Assembly (NCBI GenBank): GCA_023245935.1
Contig: JAHFJM010000001.1
Location: 124,001 to 188,000, forward strand
Source: Candidatus Peribacteria bacterium
GTDB taxonomy: Bacteria; Patescibacteriota; Gracilibacteria; Peribacterales; Peribacteraceae
Length of the DNA: 64,000 nt
Direction of reading: 5' to 3'
Of the stretch, positions 1 to 9,400 are shown in pieces. A program made the position numbers and the translations under genes. The notes beneath the pieces are model-generated. The model was not told the DNA's origin. It was given only the letters and a program-made list of their open reading frames with translations, and did no database searches. How positions within the stretch are numbered: the first letter of the stretch is position 1; the number at the start of each line of letters is the position of its first letter.

Positions 1-340
1 ACCAGTCGCCGATGCGAACATCGGGGAAACAGTATGGATCGCCTGCAGCACCGATCGACGGCGCATCGAGTTCCGGATGACGGCTCTCGTCAGGATGATG
101 CCCGAGCGCAACGATCGCCATTTTCAGAAACTCGGCACGATTGATCTGCCGGCTGCTGCCGAAGAAACCGTTCCCGTACCCCTGCACGACTCCCTCATGT
201 GTGAGCAGATTAATGCCTGCTGACACCGGACTTCCCGGATGCACGTCCGTATAGAAATCCCCCGGCTCGATCGTGAGAGCGAAGGCGAGGATGGGAGCGA
301 TGACGAGTGGAACGAACAGGAAAAGAGAAGTGCGACGCAT
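1..340 (-). CDS. SLH-domain surface protein, N-terminal part (runs off left edge)
   Basis: The first 113 residues are visible and the rest lies left of the window. Residues 1-21 form a signal peptide (MRR, then a hydrophobic stretch ending near AFA). Residues 28-78 match an S-layer homology repeat: FYTDV, then a helix, then GVVQGYGNGFFG, then the typical INRAEFLKM ending. A second repeat seems to begin at YCFPDV (103-108). SLH domains bind secondary cell-wall polymers and hold proteins at the cell surface, so the product is probably exported and wall-bound. The ATG lies 7 nt after a TACACT hexamer, which suggests a leaderless start. What follows the SLH part is unknown. Confidence 0.85.
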   Translation of the reverse strand, partial: MRRTSLFLFVPLVIAPILAFALTIEPGDFYTDVHPGSPVSAGINLLTHEGVVQGYGNGFFGSSRQINRAEFLKMAIVALGHHPDESRHPELDAPSIGAAGDPYCFPDVRIGDW

Positions 341-355
341 GGGACGCAGTGTACA

Positions 356-1075
356 TCACGCCGCCTCCCGCGCAGTAATGATCTCGTGTTCTTTTTGATC
401 GAACCATTCTTCGATCTCGTCACCAGACAAGCCGAAGACATCGCGCCTTGCATGCGCCGCCTGCCTCGCAACCGCCAGATTGTTCTTGAGCAAGAGATCC
501 GGATCCAACTGCCCCTCCACAATGTGCTTGTAGTCACCAATCGTCACTCGAATATTTCTCGTTTTCTTTTCGACGATGAAGTAAAACGCATCTGCAAGCA
601 TGAGTTCGGCATTGATGCTCGCACACTGCACCGCGATCGATGCAAGCGCATCGAGTGCCTGACGGGCATTCGGAGCCGATTCTTTCTCTTCTCCGATCAA
701 CTGTTTCCACTCGGCATCCTGCGATGTGTGATTGGTATCGGAGAGCACAAAGTTCTTGCCGCCTTGCGTGAGGTCGGTGCAATACACGGCATGTTCAGTG
801 GGATCCAGTCGATAGGTCGTGTGTGCAACAGGAATACCTGCAGCTTGCAGACGTTCATGCATCTGCGCTTCCCCGAACAGTTTCGTCGCACCAAAAGCAT
901 TATTGGGAGCACGGAATGCAAGTGAGATCCTGCGCCTCGCTTCCTCTGAGATATTCTCTCTCGTTCTCCGATGTAAAACCGACACCCCTCTCTCGGAGAC
1001 AATATTCCGTCGACCATGACCGACGTAGTCGCCGATCGATTCGTCCGGAAGATGTGTGTCTTTGAGGAATTTCAT
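356..1075 (-). CDS. hypothetical protein, possible degenerate kinase-like fold
   Basis: This 239-residue protein has no signal peptide or membrane segment. I do not recognise a family. Residues 60-90 (FGATKLFGEAQMHERLQAAG, then IPVAHTTYRL) resemble the lysine strand, helix C and following strand of a protein-kinase-like lobe. The later ADAFYFIVEKK and IRVTIGDYKHI could be the catalytic-loop and DFG regions, but the usual HxD motif is absent, so this is only a suggestion. The start is well supported by a promoter with TTGATT, a 17-nt spacer and TATAAT ending 8 nt before the ATG. The gene points toward the SLH gene and ends 15 nt before its start. Confidence 0.7.
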   Translation of the reverse strand: MKFLKDTHLPDESIGDYVGHGRRNIVSERGVSVLHRRTRENISEEARRRISLAFRAPNNAFGATKLFGEAQMHERLQAAGIPVAHTTYRLDPTEHAVYCTDLTQGGKNFVLSDTNHTSQDAEWKQLIGEEKESAPNARQALDALASIAVQCASINAELMLADAFYFIVEKKTRNIRVTIGDYKHIVEGQLDPDLLLKNNLAVARQAAHARRDVFGLSGDEIEEWFDQKEHEIITAREAA

Positions 1076-1083
1076 TATAGTTC

Positions 1084-1112
1084 ATTATACAATTATTGCT
1101 CAAAACAATCAA
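1084..1112 (-). promoter_or_regulatory. promoter for the 356-1075 gene (leaderless)
   Basis: On the minus strand, TTGATT (1107-1112) and a consensus TATAAT (1084-1089) are separated by 17 nt. Only 8 nt separate the -10 from the ATG at 1075, so transcription should begin at or within a base or two of the start codon. Confidence 0.7.
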
Positions 1113-1130
1113 TAATCTGCATGTGCCTAT

Positions 1131-1216
1131 TGGTGCCCAGGAGAGGACTTGAACCTCCATACCCTTGCGGGTACCAGCTCCTAAGGCTGGCGCGTCTGCC
1201 ATTTCGCCACCTGGGC
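1131..1216 (-). tRNA. tRNA-Leu (anticodon TAG)
   Basis: A full cloverleaf can be folded on the minus strand. The acceptor stem is GCCCAGG with CCTGGGC, the anticodon stem is CCAGC/GCTGG, and the loop CTTAGGA gives anticodon TAG. The long variable arm (TACCCGCAAGGGTA) is typical of class II leucine tRNAs, and the T loop is TTCAAGT. The CCA tail is encoded (1131-1133). It reads CUA and, by wobble, other CUN codons. Confidence 0.96.
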
Positions 1217-1235
1217 ATACCTCTATCATACTGTG

Positions 1236-2177
1236 CTATTTCCCCCGACCGAAGTGATGTTTGCTGTATCGCAACGCAATATCGTTCAGTCGGTCTCCAA
1301 GCACTTGGTTCGCCTTCTGATTTTCATGCGATAGTTCCCTCCGCGCCTCCCCCAGCAGTGCGAATGTTTCCGTCTCAAGTTGCGTGCGCTTCCGCTGATC
1401 TTCCGTTCTGATCGTCTGTTTCTTCTCCGCCATATCGCTGTCGAGTGCGTGACGCTTCGAACGAAAGAGGATATCGAGCGCCGCCTGTTTCCGCTCACGC
1501 AGAAAAGGATCTTGTTCCTCCTTCAGACGTTCGACCTCACGACTTCTCTCGCTCTCCAGCGCATGGATCTTCATCCGCTCCTCAGGCTCAAGTCGGAAGA
1601 GTGCTTCATGCGTTTCTCTGTCAATCAGCGATAAGCGAGCACGCTTATCACGTTCGATCTCGGTCTCACGTTCCCGGTTCGCCAGGAGAGCGGCATTCAC
1701 CGCTGCCGTATGTTCCAGTGTTGCGCTCTTCGTCGCTGCTTCCGCCTCCCGCTTCCTGTCGTTGACGGCGTGGTCGTGCAGGATTTTGATCCTCGCGGCT
1801 TCGCGAAGATCCGTGAAATACTGATCCTTCTTTTTCAGTTCCTCCGCCTGTTTTTCCTGCCGTTCTTCCTCCAGCTTCCGCTGTTTTTCCTGCCTCTGTT
1901 TTTCCTCGGCAATTTCTTTCTCGCGAAGAATTCTCGTCAAACGGAATTTCTTCGCGTGAGTGTGGCTCTCGGTTTTGACTGCCTGCACTTCCTCCATCAT
2001 TTCTTTTCCTTTCTCTTCTTCCTCCAGATGCTTCTGTCGCAACTCTGTCTGCAACGCCTTCTCTTCCTCGATGCGCTTCAGCCCGAACTGCACGACTTTC
2101 TCGATTTCTTCATTGCGTCGAGCCTCCGGAATACTCTCCGGATTCTCGGGGATTGGAGGGGGAAGAGGATCGACCAT
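1236..2177 (-). CDS. hypothetical coiled-coil protein
   Basis: This is a 313-residue, very highly charged protein rich in Glu, Lys, Arg and Gln. After a short proline-rich start (MVDPLPPPIPENPES) almost the whole sequence has coiled-coil character, with long runs such as EEEKALQTELRQKHLEEEE. There is no signal peptide or membrane segment, so it is probably a cytoplasmic structural or scaffold protein. No enzymatic motif is visible. The start lies 9 nt after an extended -10 (TGC TAGAAT). The gene follows the 2201-2866 gene by 23 nt on the same strand. Family and role are unknown. Confidence 0.75.
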   Translation of the reverse strand: MVDPLPPPIPENPESIPEARRNEEIEKVVQFGLKRIEEEKALQTELRQKHLEEEEKGKEMMEEVQAVKTESHTHAKKFRLTRILREKEIAEEKQRQEKQRKLEEERQEKQAEELKKKDQYFTDLREAARIKILHDHAVNDRKREAEAATKSATLEHTAAVNAALLANRERETEIERDKRARLSLIDRETHEALFRLEPEERMKIHALESERSREVERLKEEQDPFLRERKQAALDILFRSKRHALDSDMAEKKQTIRTEDQRKRTQLETETFALLGEARRELSHENQKANQVLGDRLNDIALRYSKHHFGRGK

Positions 2178-2200
2178 AATCCTCTTATTCTAGCACAGAA

Positions 2201-2866
2201 TCAGGAACGAATGAAGTGCTGACCATCGTTCGAAAGCGGATCTGTTTCACTGATGTCCATCATGTTCCTCGAAGGAACCGAGAGCACCGTCGTGTCTCCA
2301 TACGGATAGCGAACGGCAGACTCGACGATACTCACATTCTTCTCGTGGCGATCAGCCAACTCCGAATCGTTGAGGGGAAGATGAAGCACGAACATGCGAT
2401 TGATGCACTCCTCCCGACCCCGATCCACCTGCAAGAGAAGAAGCCGCTGCGTCGCAGTGAGTGAAGCGGTATCGAGAACGGTGTCCGGATTCGTATATCC
2501 CACAACGGACCTCCTGAGGAGGTGATCGCAAGACAGCCCTGCCATGAATTGGTATTCATGCGGCGTGGGATCCACCGTCACCAGAATGGAATTCTCCCGA
2601 ATGGACCTGGCTCTCTTTCCTTGCGGCAAAGACATTCCTTTCTCATTGAGATGGAGTTGGTACTCCGTGAGTTTAAGAAAAATTCCGAGACGTTCGGTTG
2701 CCTCCTCGAAGAGACTCCGCAGTTCATCGATGCGATCGTTCGCAAGTTCACGATCTCTTGCGGCATCAGGATCGCGATTATCCTCAAAAGCGTCGCGGAA
2801 GATTTCCGAAAGAGCCGTCGATGGCGGTCGAAGCAGACCGACAGTGACACCTTCAACCGATTGCAT
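2201..2866 (-). CDS. hypothetical protein
   Basis: This 221-residue, acidic, apparently soluble protein belongs to no family I recognise. The middle (RDRELANDRIDELRSLFEEA, then TERLGIFLKLTEYQLHL) is predicted helical. There are no signal peptide, membrane segment or cysteine motifs. It lies upstream of the coiled-coil gene on the same strand, 85 nt after aspS. The start is uncertain: a GATACT hexamer ends only 2 nt before the chosen ATG, so the real start could be slightly downstream. The consistent reading frame and the absence of better competing frames support a real gene. Confidence 0.65.
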   Translation of the reverse strand: MQSVEGVTVGLLRPPSTALSEIFRDAFEDNRDPDAARDRELANDRIDELRSLFEEATERLGIFLKLTEYQLHLNEKGMSLPQGKRARSIRENSILVTVDPTPHEYQFMAGLSCDHLLRRSVVGYTNPDTVLDTASLTATQRLLLLQVDRGREECINRMFVLHLPLNDSELADRHEKNVSIVESAVRYPYGDTTVLSVPSRNMMDISETDPLSNDGQHFIRS

Positions 2867-2951
2867 GCAGTATCAATATCCTCAGAGACTGGATTCGTCA
2901 ATGAGTGAAACGTCTCAGTGGCCTTGAGCCCTTCACATTGCGGAAAACTCC

Positions 2952-4745
2952 CTACTCCGCCTCGACGGTCAGCCCAAGCTCTTTCAGTTGCCCGAGTTCG
3001 ACCGGAGCCGGTGCACCGAGCATCAGATCCTTCGCTTTCTGATCTTTCGGGAACGGTGTCACTTCGCGAATATTCGGCTCGCCTGCGAGGATCATCACCA
3101 CGCGATCGATGCCGTACGCGAATCCTCCGTGCGGAGGAGCGCCGTACTCGAACGCGTGCAGAATGTGTCCGAACCGCTTCTGCTGATCCTCTTTGCTGAT
3201 GCCGAGCATCTCGAACACTTCCGCCTGCAGCACGGGGTCATGAATGCGGATCGATCCGGAGCCGAGCTCGTACCCGTCGAGCACGAGGTCGTAACAGACG
3301 GAATGCACATTCAAAGGCTCTTCTTTTCTCTTCTTCCATTGCTCAATGTTCGGACTCGTAAACGGGTGATGGCTGAAGGTGAGCGAGCCGTCGTCATTCT
3401 CCTCAAACATCGGGAAATCGGTCACCCAGAAGAGCGCATGTGTTTCGGTATCGATCAGATTGAACCGCTTCGCCGCTTCATTCCTGATTCGACCGAGACT
3501 CGCACAGACAATTTTGAACGTATCGGCGCCGAAGAACAGCGCATCGCCGGTTTTTGCTCCTGTTTTTTCGGTGAGTTTCTCGAGAAATCCGTCCTTGAAA
3601 AACTTCAGGAGAGGAGACTGCGGACCTTCGGGTTTGAACAGAATGTATGCGAGCCCTTTCGCTTTCAACTCTTTCGCAAGTTCCGTCCATGTGTCGATTT
3701 CGCTGCGTGATAATTCCGCACCACCGGGGACGCGAAGCGCACGCACCGTTCCGCGCTTCAGTTTCAGAGCTTCTTCGAAAACTTTAAACCCGCAACCGGG
3801 GACAAGCTCCGAGACATCGGCAATCGGCAGATCGAAACGAAGATCGGGCTTATCGGAGCCGTAGGTATCCATCACGTGCTGCCATGGAAACGACCCGACT
3901 TTCCCCCACTTGAGTTTCTTCTTGCTGCACTCTGCAATGATCTGCTCAATCGATCCTTGGATGATTTCCTGCACGTCTTTCTGCTCGCAGAAACTCATCT
4001 CGAAGTCGAGCTGCAGAAATTCCGGCTGTCTGTCACCGCGCAAGTCTTCATCACGGAAACACCGTGCGATCTGAAAGTATCGATCGAGTCCTCCTACCAT
4101 GCAGAGCTGCTTCAGTTGCTGCGGGCTTTGAGGAAGCACGAAGAAATTCCCGGGGTAGACGCGGGACGGAACGATGTACTCGCGCGCGCCTTCCGGCGTG
4201 CCTTTGATCAGACAAGGCGTATCGATCTCGAGACAGTTCTGCTCCGTAAAATATTTCCGGATGATCTGAAACACTTTCGATCGCAGAGCCAGATTTCGCT
4301 GCATCTGAGCTCTGCGCAGATCAAGGTACCTGTACTCCAAGCGAAGTTCTTCATTCACGGGTTTGTCGGAGTCAATTTCGAATGGCGGCGTCTTCGCGCG
4401 ACTCAAAACCTCGAGACCGGTCGCGACGATTTCAATCTGCCCCGTGGGCATCGTATTGTTCTCGGTACCACTCAGACGCTTGCTGACCTTTCCCGTTACT
4501 TTCAGCACCCACTCGGGGCGTACGCTCTCGGCAATCTTGAAGACCGCCTTGTCGCTTTCGGGATGCCCTTCGACTCGCTGCGCTTGCTCAGGGTGACACA
4601 CGATCTGCGTCAGACCGTACCGATCGCGAAGATCGAAGAAGATCAGTCCGCCGTGATCTCTGCGCGTATTCACCCAACCGCAGAGCGTGACGGTCGTATC
4701 GGCATTCTTTGCCGTAAGTTCGCCGCAGGTGTGGGTTCTGTGCAT
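2952..4745 (-). CDS. aspS: aspartyl-tRNA synthetase
   Basis: This 597-residue class II synthetase charges tRNA-Asp in the cytoplasm. The N-terminal OB-fold anticodon-binding domain (CGWVNTRRDHGGLIFFDLRD) is followed by the catalytic core. Motif 2 is CFRDEDLRGDRQPEF, motif 3 is GIDRVVMILAG, and the bacterial GAD insertion lies between them. Residues about 54-63 (QAQRVEGHP region) are extra compared with the family. They are encoded by a CCCTTCGAC...GCTCAGGG palindromic-type repeat, and removing ten residues restores a normal sequence (CHPESDK). The ATG lies 8 nt after TACACT. Whether the enzyme is discriminating, or also charges tRNA-Asn, cannot be decided here. Confidence 0.97.
   Translation of the reverse strand: MHRTHTCGELTAKNADTTVTLCGWVNTRRDHGGLIFFDLRDRYGLTQIVCHPEQAQRVEGHPESDKAVFKIAESVRPEWVLKVTGKVSKRLSGTENNTMPTGQIEIVATGLEVLSRAKTPPFEIDSDKPVNEELRLEYRYLDLRRAQMQRNLALRSKVFQIIRKYFTEQNCLEIDTPCLIKGTPEGAREYIVPSRVYPGNFFVLPQSPQQLKQLCMVGGLDRYFQIARCFRDEDLRGDRQPEFLQLDFEMSFCEQKDVQEIIQGSIEQIIAECSKKKLKWGKVGSFPWQHVMDTYGSDKPDLRFDLPIADVSELVPGCGFKVFEEALKLKRGTVRALRVPGGAELSRSEIDTWTELAKELKAKGLAYILFKPEGPQSPLLKFFKDGFLEKLTEKTGAKTGDALFFGADTFKIVCASLGRIRNEAAKRFNLIDTETHALFWVTDFPMFEENDDGSLTFSHHPFTSPNIEQWKKRKEEPLNVHSVCYDLVLDGYELGSGSIRIHDPVLQAEVFEMLGISKEDQQKRFGHILHAFEYGAPPHGGFAYGIDRVVMILAGEPNIREVTPFPKDQKAKDLMLGAPAPVELGQLKELGLTVEAE
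4557..4595 (-). repeat. in-frame palindromic-type repeat inserted in aspS
   Basis: The plus strand here reads CCCTTCGAC, then a short centre, then GCTCAGGGTGACA. This matches a dispersed repeat type known from many bacterial genomes, usually translated as peptides like PExxEG. It encodes HPEQAQRVEGHPE in aspS. The HPE at both ends suggests an insertion of about 30 nt flanked by a short direct repeat, which keeps the frame. Confidence 0.6.
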
Positions 4746-4752
4746 GTGCGGG

Positions 4753-4860
4753 AAGTGTAAAGTGGAAAGCTCAAAGTGGAAAGTAACTCTTGGGCATTCC
4801 TAAGATAAAGAATTTTGATGTCGTCAGACTTTAAACTTTTAACTTTCTACTTCTTCACTT
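4753..4860. repeat. heptamer arrays in the aspS-nrdR intergenic region
   Basis: Two facing arrays with a 7-nt period occupy most of the gap. The left one (4753-4787) is built from words like AAGTGGA / AAGCTCA / AAGTGGA / AAGTAAC. The right one (4827-4860) read on the minus strand gives AAAGTTA / AAAGTTT / AAAGTCT. They are roughly inverted relative to each other. The right array reaches the last codons and stop of nrdR, and the left one covers the region where the aspS promoter should lie. Confidence 0.6.
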
Positions 4861-5301
4861 AAAGAGTCGTCCAAGCTCCTCCTTAAACTCCTGCACATCC
4901 TTGAATTCACGGTGCACCGAGGCGAAGCGTATGTAAGCGACCTTGTCGAGTTTCGCGAGCGCATTCATGACATCGCTGCCGATCGTCGTGCTCTCGACTT
5001 CCTCTTTGTTCTTCCCCCACTTCTCCTCCAGGTCGCTGAGCATCTTGTCGATATTTTTCTGCGTGACGGGACGTTTCGTGCAGGCGATCCAAATGCCGCG
5101 CTCGAGCTTCGTGCGACTGTACGGTTCGCGTGTGCCGTCGCGTTTCACGACGATGAGCGATGCGAGTTCCTGCCGCTCGAACGTGGTGAACCGATGTTCG
5201 CACTTGCCGCACTCTCGCCGACGCCTGATCGCGCGCCCGTCCTCGGCGAGGCGGGAATCGATCACAGCCGTATCATCGTGTTTGCAGCGTGGGCAGCGCA
5301 T
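4855..5301 (-). CDS. nrdR: NrdR transcriptional repressor of ribonucleotide reductase genes
   Basis: The 148-residue length is normal for NrdR. The N-terminal zinc ribbon has CPRC (Cys3, Cys6) and a second pair in ECGKCEHRFTTFE. It is followed by an ATP-cone domain (about 50-140) with VVKRDGTREPYSRTKLERGI. The family binds ATP/dATP and represses nrd operons through NrdR boxes; no nrd genes lie in this window. The ATG is 6 nt after TAGAAT, consistent with a leaderless transcript. It is upstream of aspS on the same strand, separated by a heptamer-repeat region. Confidence 0.95.
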   Translation of the reverse strand: MRCPRCKHDDTAVIDSRLAEDGRAIRRRRECGKCEHRFTTFERQELASLIVVKRDGTREPYSRTKLERGIWIACTKRPVTQKNIDKMLSDLEEKWGKNKEEVESTTIGSDVMNALAKLDKVAYIRFASVHREFKDVQEFKEELGRLFK

Positions 5302-5414
5302 GACTCTATTCTACATCAAAATATGAAATATATTCTTTTGTCTATTCAAAGCCATGAATCGATGGCATTCCTTCAATTTTTTGACGAAAAAGGAACAGAT
5401 TATACTGTGATCGC

Positions 5415-5810
5415 ATGTCCGATCCCGATGCTCCAAAACAGGATGCTGAGCAACCGGTGAAAGGTTGTGCAACATTGCCTCCGAAACTCCAAGAGGAATT
5501 GGTCAACGTGCAAAAGGAGAACAGCCAATTGCGCGTGGCACTTTTCGCACTGCTCTCCGGAGCGGTGATCGCCACATTTGCAACGGCATGGAAAAATGAT
5601 GATGAAATCGACTCCGACCGACACCCCGAGAGAAACGCCGTAGAAATTCATCAGCGTCTGCAGATCCGGAAATTAAAGGAGGGTATTGAACGACTTCTGG
5701 AAGAAAGAAAAATGCGAATGCTTGAACAGGGTGAAGGGGAGGAAAGTATGATCGAGAAACTCCCGAATACCGTACCGTTTCGAGGTCGCAGACAACCGCC
5801 GAAAGCGTGA
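5415..5810 (+). CDS. small membrane-anchored hypothetical protein
   Basis: This 131-residue protein has one likely transmembrane helix at about residues 39-59 (LRVALFALLSGAVIATFATA). Hydrophilic, helical segments lie on both sides and could form a coiled coil after the membrane (EIHQRLQIRKLKEGIERLLE). The ATG lies 8 nt after TATACT, matching the leaderless pattern seen elsewhere. It is convergent with tsaC, ending one base before its stop. No family recognised. Confidence 0.7.
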   Translation: MSDPDAPKQDAEQPVKGCATLPPKLQEELVNVQKENSQLRVALFALLSGAVIATFATAWKNDDEIDSDRHPERNAVEIHQRLQIRKLKEGIERLLEERKMRMLEQGEGEESMIEKLPNTVPFRGRRQPPKA

Positions 5811-5811
5811 G

Positions 5812-6453
5812 TCACCGAAGACGAACGTCACCCTGCCGAAGCACTTTCACGCGATCACCGACGATTTCAGCGACGGTGGATGGCGGTGCGAGAGACAGGA
5901 CTCCGCTGTCGAGCACGAGATCCGGCACCGTTTCCATGCCAAGAAACTGCGACTCGATGTCGGAGACACTGTACGTATTCGGTTTTCCGTGGAGGTTTGC
6001 GGAAGTTGTTGCAATGGGAGAGCCGAAGGAGAAGACAAGGCTTTGGGCAAATGGGGAGGAGGATATCCGTATCCCAATCGTAGGGTTGGGGATGGGGGTT
6101 GGGGATGGGGGGCACACATGAATCGGAAACGGTGCATCGCTTCGCATCGGAAGAACAATCGTCAGTGGCCCCGGCAGAAATTTTTTTGCAGTTTCCAGCG
6201 CTTGTTTTGAGAACACGACAAACTTCTGCGCTTCTTCAATCGAAGAAAACATTGCGCTCACCGGCTGATCGAACGATCGCTTCTTGATGAGAAAAAGTCG
6301 TTCAACGGCTTTCGGATCCCGCAAGTCGCATGCAAGTCCGTAACAGGTCTCGGTTGCGTGCGCGATCACGCCGCCATGATGCAATACGTCGATTGCACGA
6401 GTGATTGAATTTTCTGATGCGAGAGCAATTTCCATACGCAAAGAAGAATGCAT
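5812..6453 (-). CDS. tsaC: threonylcarbamoyl-AMP synthase (Sua5/YrdC/TsaC family)
   Basis: This 213-residue protein makes threonylcarbamoyl-AMP from threonine, bicarbonate and ATP for the t6A37 modification of ANN-reading tRNAs. The family features are GGVIAHATETCYGLACDL near the N-terminus, LIKKRSFDQP, KFLPGPLTIVLP and the SANLHGKPN motif. Residues about 115-124 (PPSPTPIPNP) are an unusual proline-rich insertion encoded by a C-rich repeat, placed just before the conserved TIGIRI strand. The gene starts 8 nt after the dnaE stop, so it is probably co-transcribed with dnaE. An alternative start is the Met at codon 7. Confidence 0.92.
   Translation of the reverse strand: MHSSLRMEIALASENSITRAIDVLHHGGVIAHATETCYGLACDLRDPKAVERLFLIKKRSFDQPVSAMFSSIEEAQKFVVFSKQALETAKKFLPGPLTIVLPMRSDAPFPIHVCPPSPTPIPNPTIGIRISSSPFAQSLVFSFGSPIATTSANLHGKPNTYSVSDIESQFLGMETVPDLVLDSGVLSLAPPSTVAEIVGDRVKVLRQGDVRLR
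6083..6113. repeat. G-rich repeat inside tsaC, quadruplex-prone
   Basis: The plus strand (template for tsaC) holds five runs of 3-6 G separated by TT or AT, with a 13-nt period (GGGTTGGGGATGG, repeated). Spacing fits a G-quadruplex motif. It encodes the extra PPSPTPIPNP stretch. Similar G-rich arrays lie in dnaE and secA. Confidence 0.7.
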
Positions 6454-6455
6454 GC

Positions 6456-6483
6456 GAATTTTCAGTTTTCAATTTTCAATTCG
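6456..6483. repeat. heptamer array at the dnaE 3' end
   Basis: On the minus strand the words ATTGAAA / ATTGAAA / ACTGAAA / ATTC repeat with a 7-nt period. The array encodes the last residues of DnaE (ELKIEN), supplies its stop codon and fills the gap to the tsaC start. Confidence 0.65.
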
Positions 6484-9400
6484 TATTTTTTTATCGCCTC
6501 CTCCACACGCTTCTCGAGCAGCGGTGACATTGTGATCGTGAGTCCGACTGGCAGAGTCTTGTCACCGATCCGGAGCTGCACTTTTTCATTGCCGGCGAAA
6601 GCTTCGAAAATATTTTTGATATCGAGCAGAAGCTGCTTCGGGGCGCGGGCGGGGAGTGTGATGGTGTGAATGGAAATCGAGGGATTGGGACGGGGGTTGG
6701 GGTTTGGAGTTCGATCAAGTGAATACTTTTCCAGACCCACTTTCTTCAGTGCCTCTTCCGTCTGCATCCCACCTTGAATCCATGCAGCGAGAGGACCGAC
6801 GAGATCTTCTCCCGAAATTTTCATCTCACTTTTTTTCGCAAATTTCGGAACTGAACTTTCTTCATCCGGCAGATGTTCCTCCTCTTCCCGCTCTTTCCTC
6901 CGGCCTCCGGCACTCCAATGGAGCGCCTCTTCATCATTGAACATTCCCTCCTGTTTCGCCTTCGCGACCATCGTTTCGAGTGACACGCGCTTCAACGCTT
7001 CCGCCTTCAGTTGCGGCTGCCCCATGCGCATGTCGAGTGTTCCTGCAATCACGAGAATCGAGTCCGGCTTCTCGAGAATATCTTTGCACTCCGCGTACGT
7101 TTTCGGAAACAAGGTGACCTCCATCCGACCGGTCGGGTCTTCGATCGTGAGAATCGCCATCGTGTCGCCCTTCTTGGTATGGAGTACTTTCGTCGCCTCC
7201 ACGATCCCGGCGACGGTGATTTTCCGGTTCATGTCATCCCCGGACAAACTGTCGATGAGCCGCGCTTTCTTGCTGATGTACTTGCGGAGCCCCGCAAGAG
7301 GATGGCTGGAAACGTAGAGCCCGAGCGTCTCTTTCTCCCAGATCAGCTTCCGGTATGCACTCGCCGGATCGATGCGATCGAATTCAATGCCGGCACCGGT
7401 ACTTGCGGCTCCAAGCGACTCGAACATATCGCTCTGCGACGCACCCTTGTCGCCGACCGACTTGCTGAACTCCACGACTTTATCGTACTGCGAGACGAGA
7501 ACCGCACGCTCCATCAGCGAATCGAATGCTCCCGATTTCGCGAGAGATTCGAGGAGTTTCTTATTGAGGAGTTTGCTCGGAATGCGGAGGGCGAAGTCCT
7601 CAATCGTCTTGAACGGTCTCCGGTCCTTCCCGTCCGCACCGTCCCGAATCGCGATGATCTGACGGATGGAACTCTCGCCGACTCCTTTGATGCCAAGGAG
7701 TCCGAAACGGATTTTCCCATTCGGGAGCGACGTGAAGTGCGCGAGCGACTCATTGATGTCCGGCGGCAACACGTCGATACCCATCGCGCGCGATTCTTCG
7801 ATTTCGATCGCGATGCGGTCGGTGTCGCCGTCCTCGCTGCTGAGGAGCGCCGCCATGAAGTCGGTCGGGTAATGCGCTTTCAAATACGCGGTCTCGTACG
7901 CGATGCGTCCGTAGCAGGCGGAGTGTGATTTATTGAATCCGTACCCCGAGAACGGCTCGATGAGTGCGAATATTTTCTCGACGGTCTCACGCTTGCGACC
8001 TTTTGCGAGCGCGCCTTGAATGAACTTTTCCCGCTGCTCTTTCAGCAGTGCGGGAATTTTTTTCGCGACCGCCTTGATGAGCAGGTAACCCGCACCGAGA
8101 CTGAAACCGGCGAACTCCTGCACGACGCGCTGCACCTGCTCCTGATACACGATGATGCCGTACGTCTCCTCGAGGAACGGCTGCAGTTCTGGCACATCGT
8201 AGGTGATGAGTTCGGGATGATGTTTCCGTTTGATGTATTCGGGAATCGACTCCATCGGACCCGGACGGTAGAGGGCACACATGGCGACGATGTCTTCGAA
8301 CCGCGTGGGCTTGAGCTGCTTCAGGTACCGGCGCATCCCGCCGGACTCGAGCTGGAAGACGCCGGTGGTCTCGCCGCGGGACAGAAGCTCGAATGTTTTT
8401 TTGTCGTCAGTAGGAATCAATGCGATGTCGATTTTCTTCCCGTGCATGCGCTCGATGATGAGGAGCGCCGTCTGGATGATCGTCAGGTTCTTGAGCCCGA
8501 GGAAGTCCATTTTGAGAAGTCCGAGGGACTCCAGCGGCTTCGCATCGTACTGCGTGATGATAATGTTCTCGTCCTTCGGAGCGCGCTGCAGCGCCGTGTA
8601 CCGCACCGCGGGCTCGGGCGTGATGACGACACCGCACGCGTGTACGGAGACGTGCCTCGCTTTGCCTTCGAGCTTGAGAGCGATTTCCAGAATTTTTTTG
8701 TACGTGTCGTTTCCCTGAATACCAGTAAGGAGTTCGTCGGTGAGGAGCGCATCTTTGAGCTCCGTTCCGGGACGATCTGAAATCAGTTTCGCGAGCGCGT
8801 TCATCTCCGCAAACGACACGCCGAACGCACGTCCGACGTCTTTGACCGCCGCACGTGCGGCAAGCGTTCCGAATGTGCAGATTTGAATCACGCGGTCACT
8901 GCCATACTTCCCGCGCACGTACTCGAGCACTTCGTCTCTCCGAGTATCTGCGAAGTCGATGTCGATATCCGGCATGCTGATGCGTTCGGGGTTGAGGAAA
9001 CGCTCGAAGAGGAGCCCGTGCTCCAGCGGATCGAGCGTTGTGATGTCGAGCACGTAACTGACGATCGATCCTGCGGCGGATCCGCGTCCCGGACCGACGG
9101 TGATCCCTCGACGCTTCGCCTCGGCGATGAAATCCGCGACGATCAGAAAGTACCCCGAGAACCCCATCTTCTTGATCGTCTCGATCTCATAGGTGAGACG
9201 CGATCGTATCTCTTTCTCCCGCTCGGGATCCTTCTCGATGATGTGCGTGTACCGCTTCTGCAATCCCTGCTCACACTGCGCATTCAGGAGCGACTCTTCC
9301 GTTTCACCTTTCTGCACGGGAAAACTCGGAATCTTGTACTGACCGAACGGAATGCTTACGGTGCAACGATCCGCGATGACCTTCGTGTTCTCGAGCGCTT

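Noticed and set aside
239-925. Long plus-strand open frames opposite minus-strand genes (for example 239-925 and 8883-10151)
   Set aside because: They mirror well-supported genes on the other strand, have no homology-like motifs and lack promoters.
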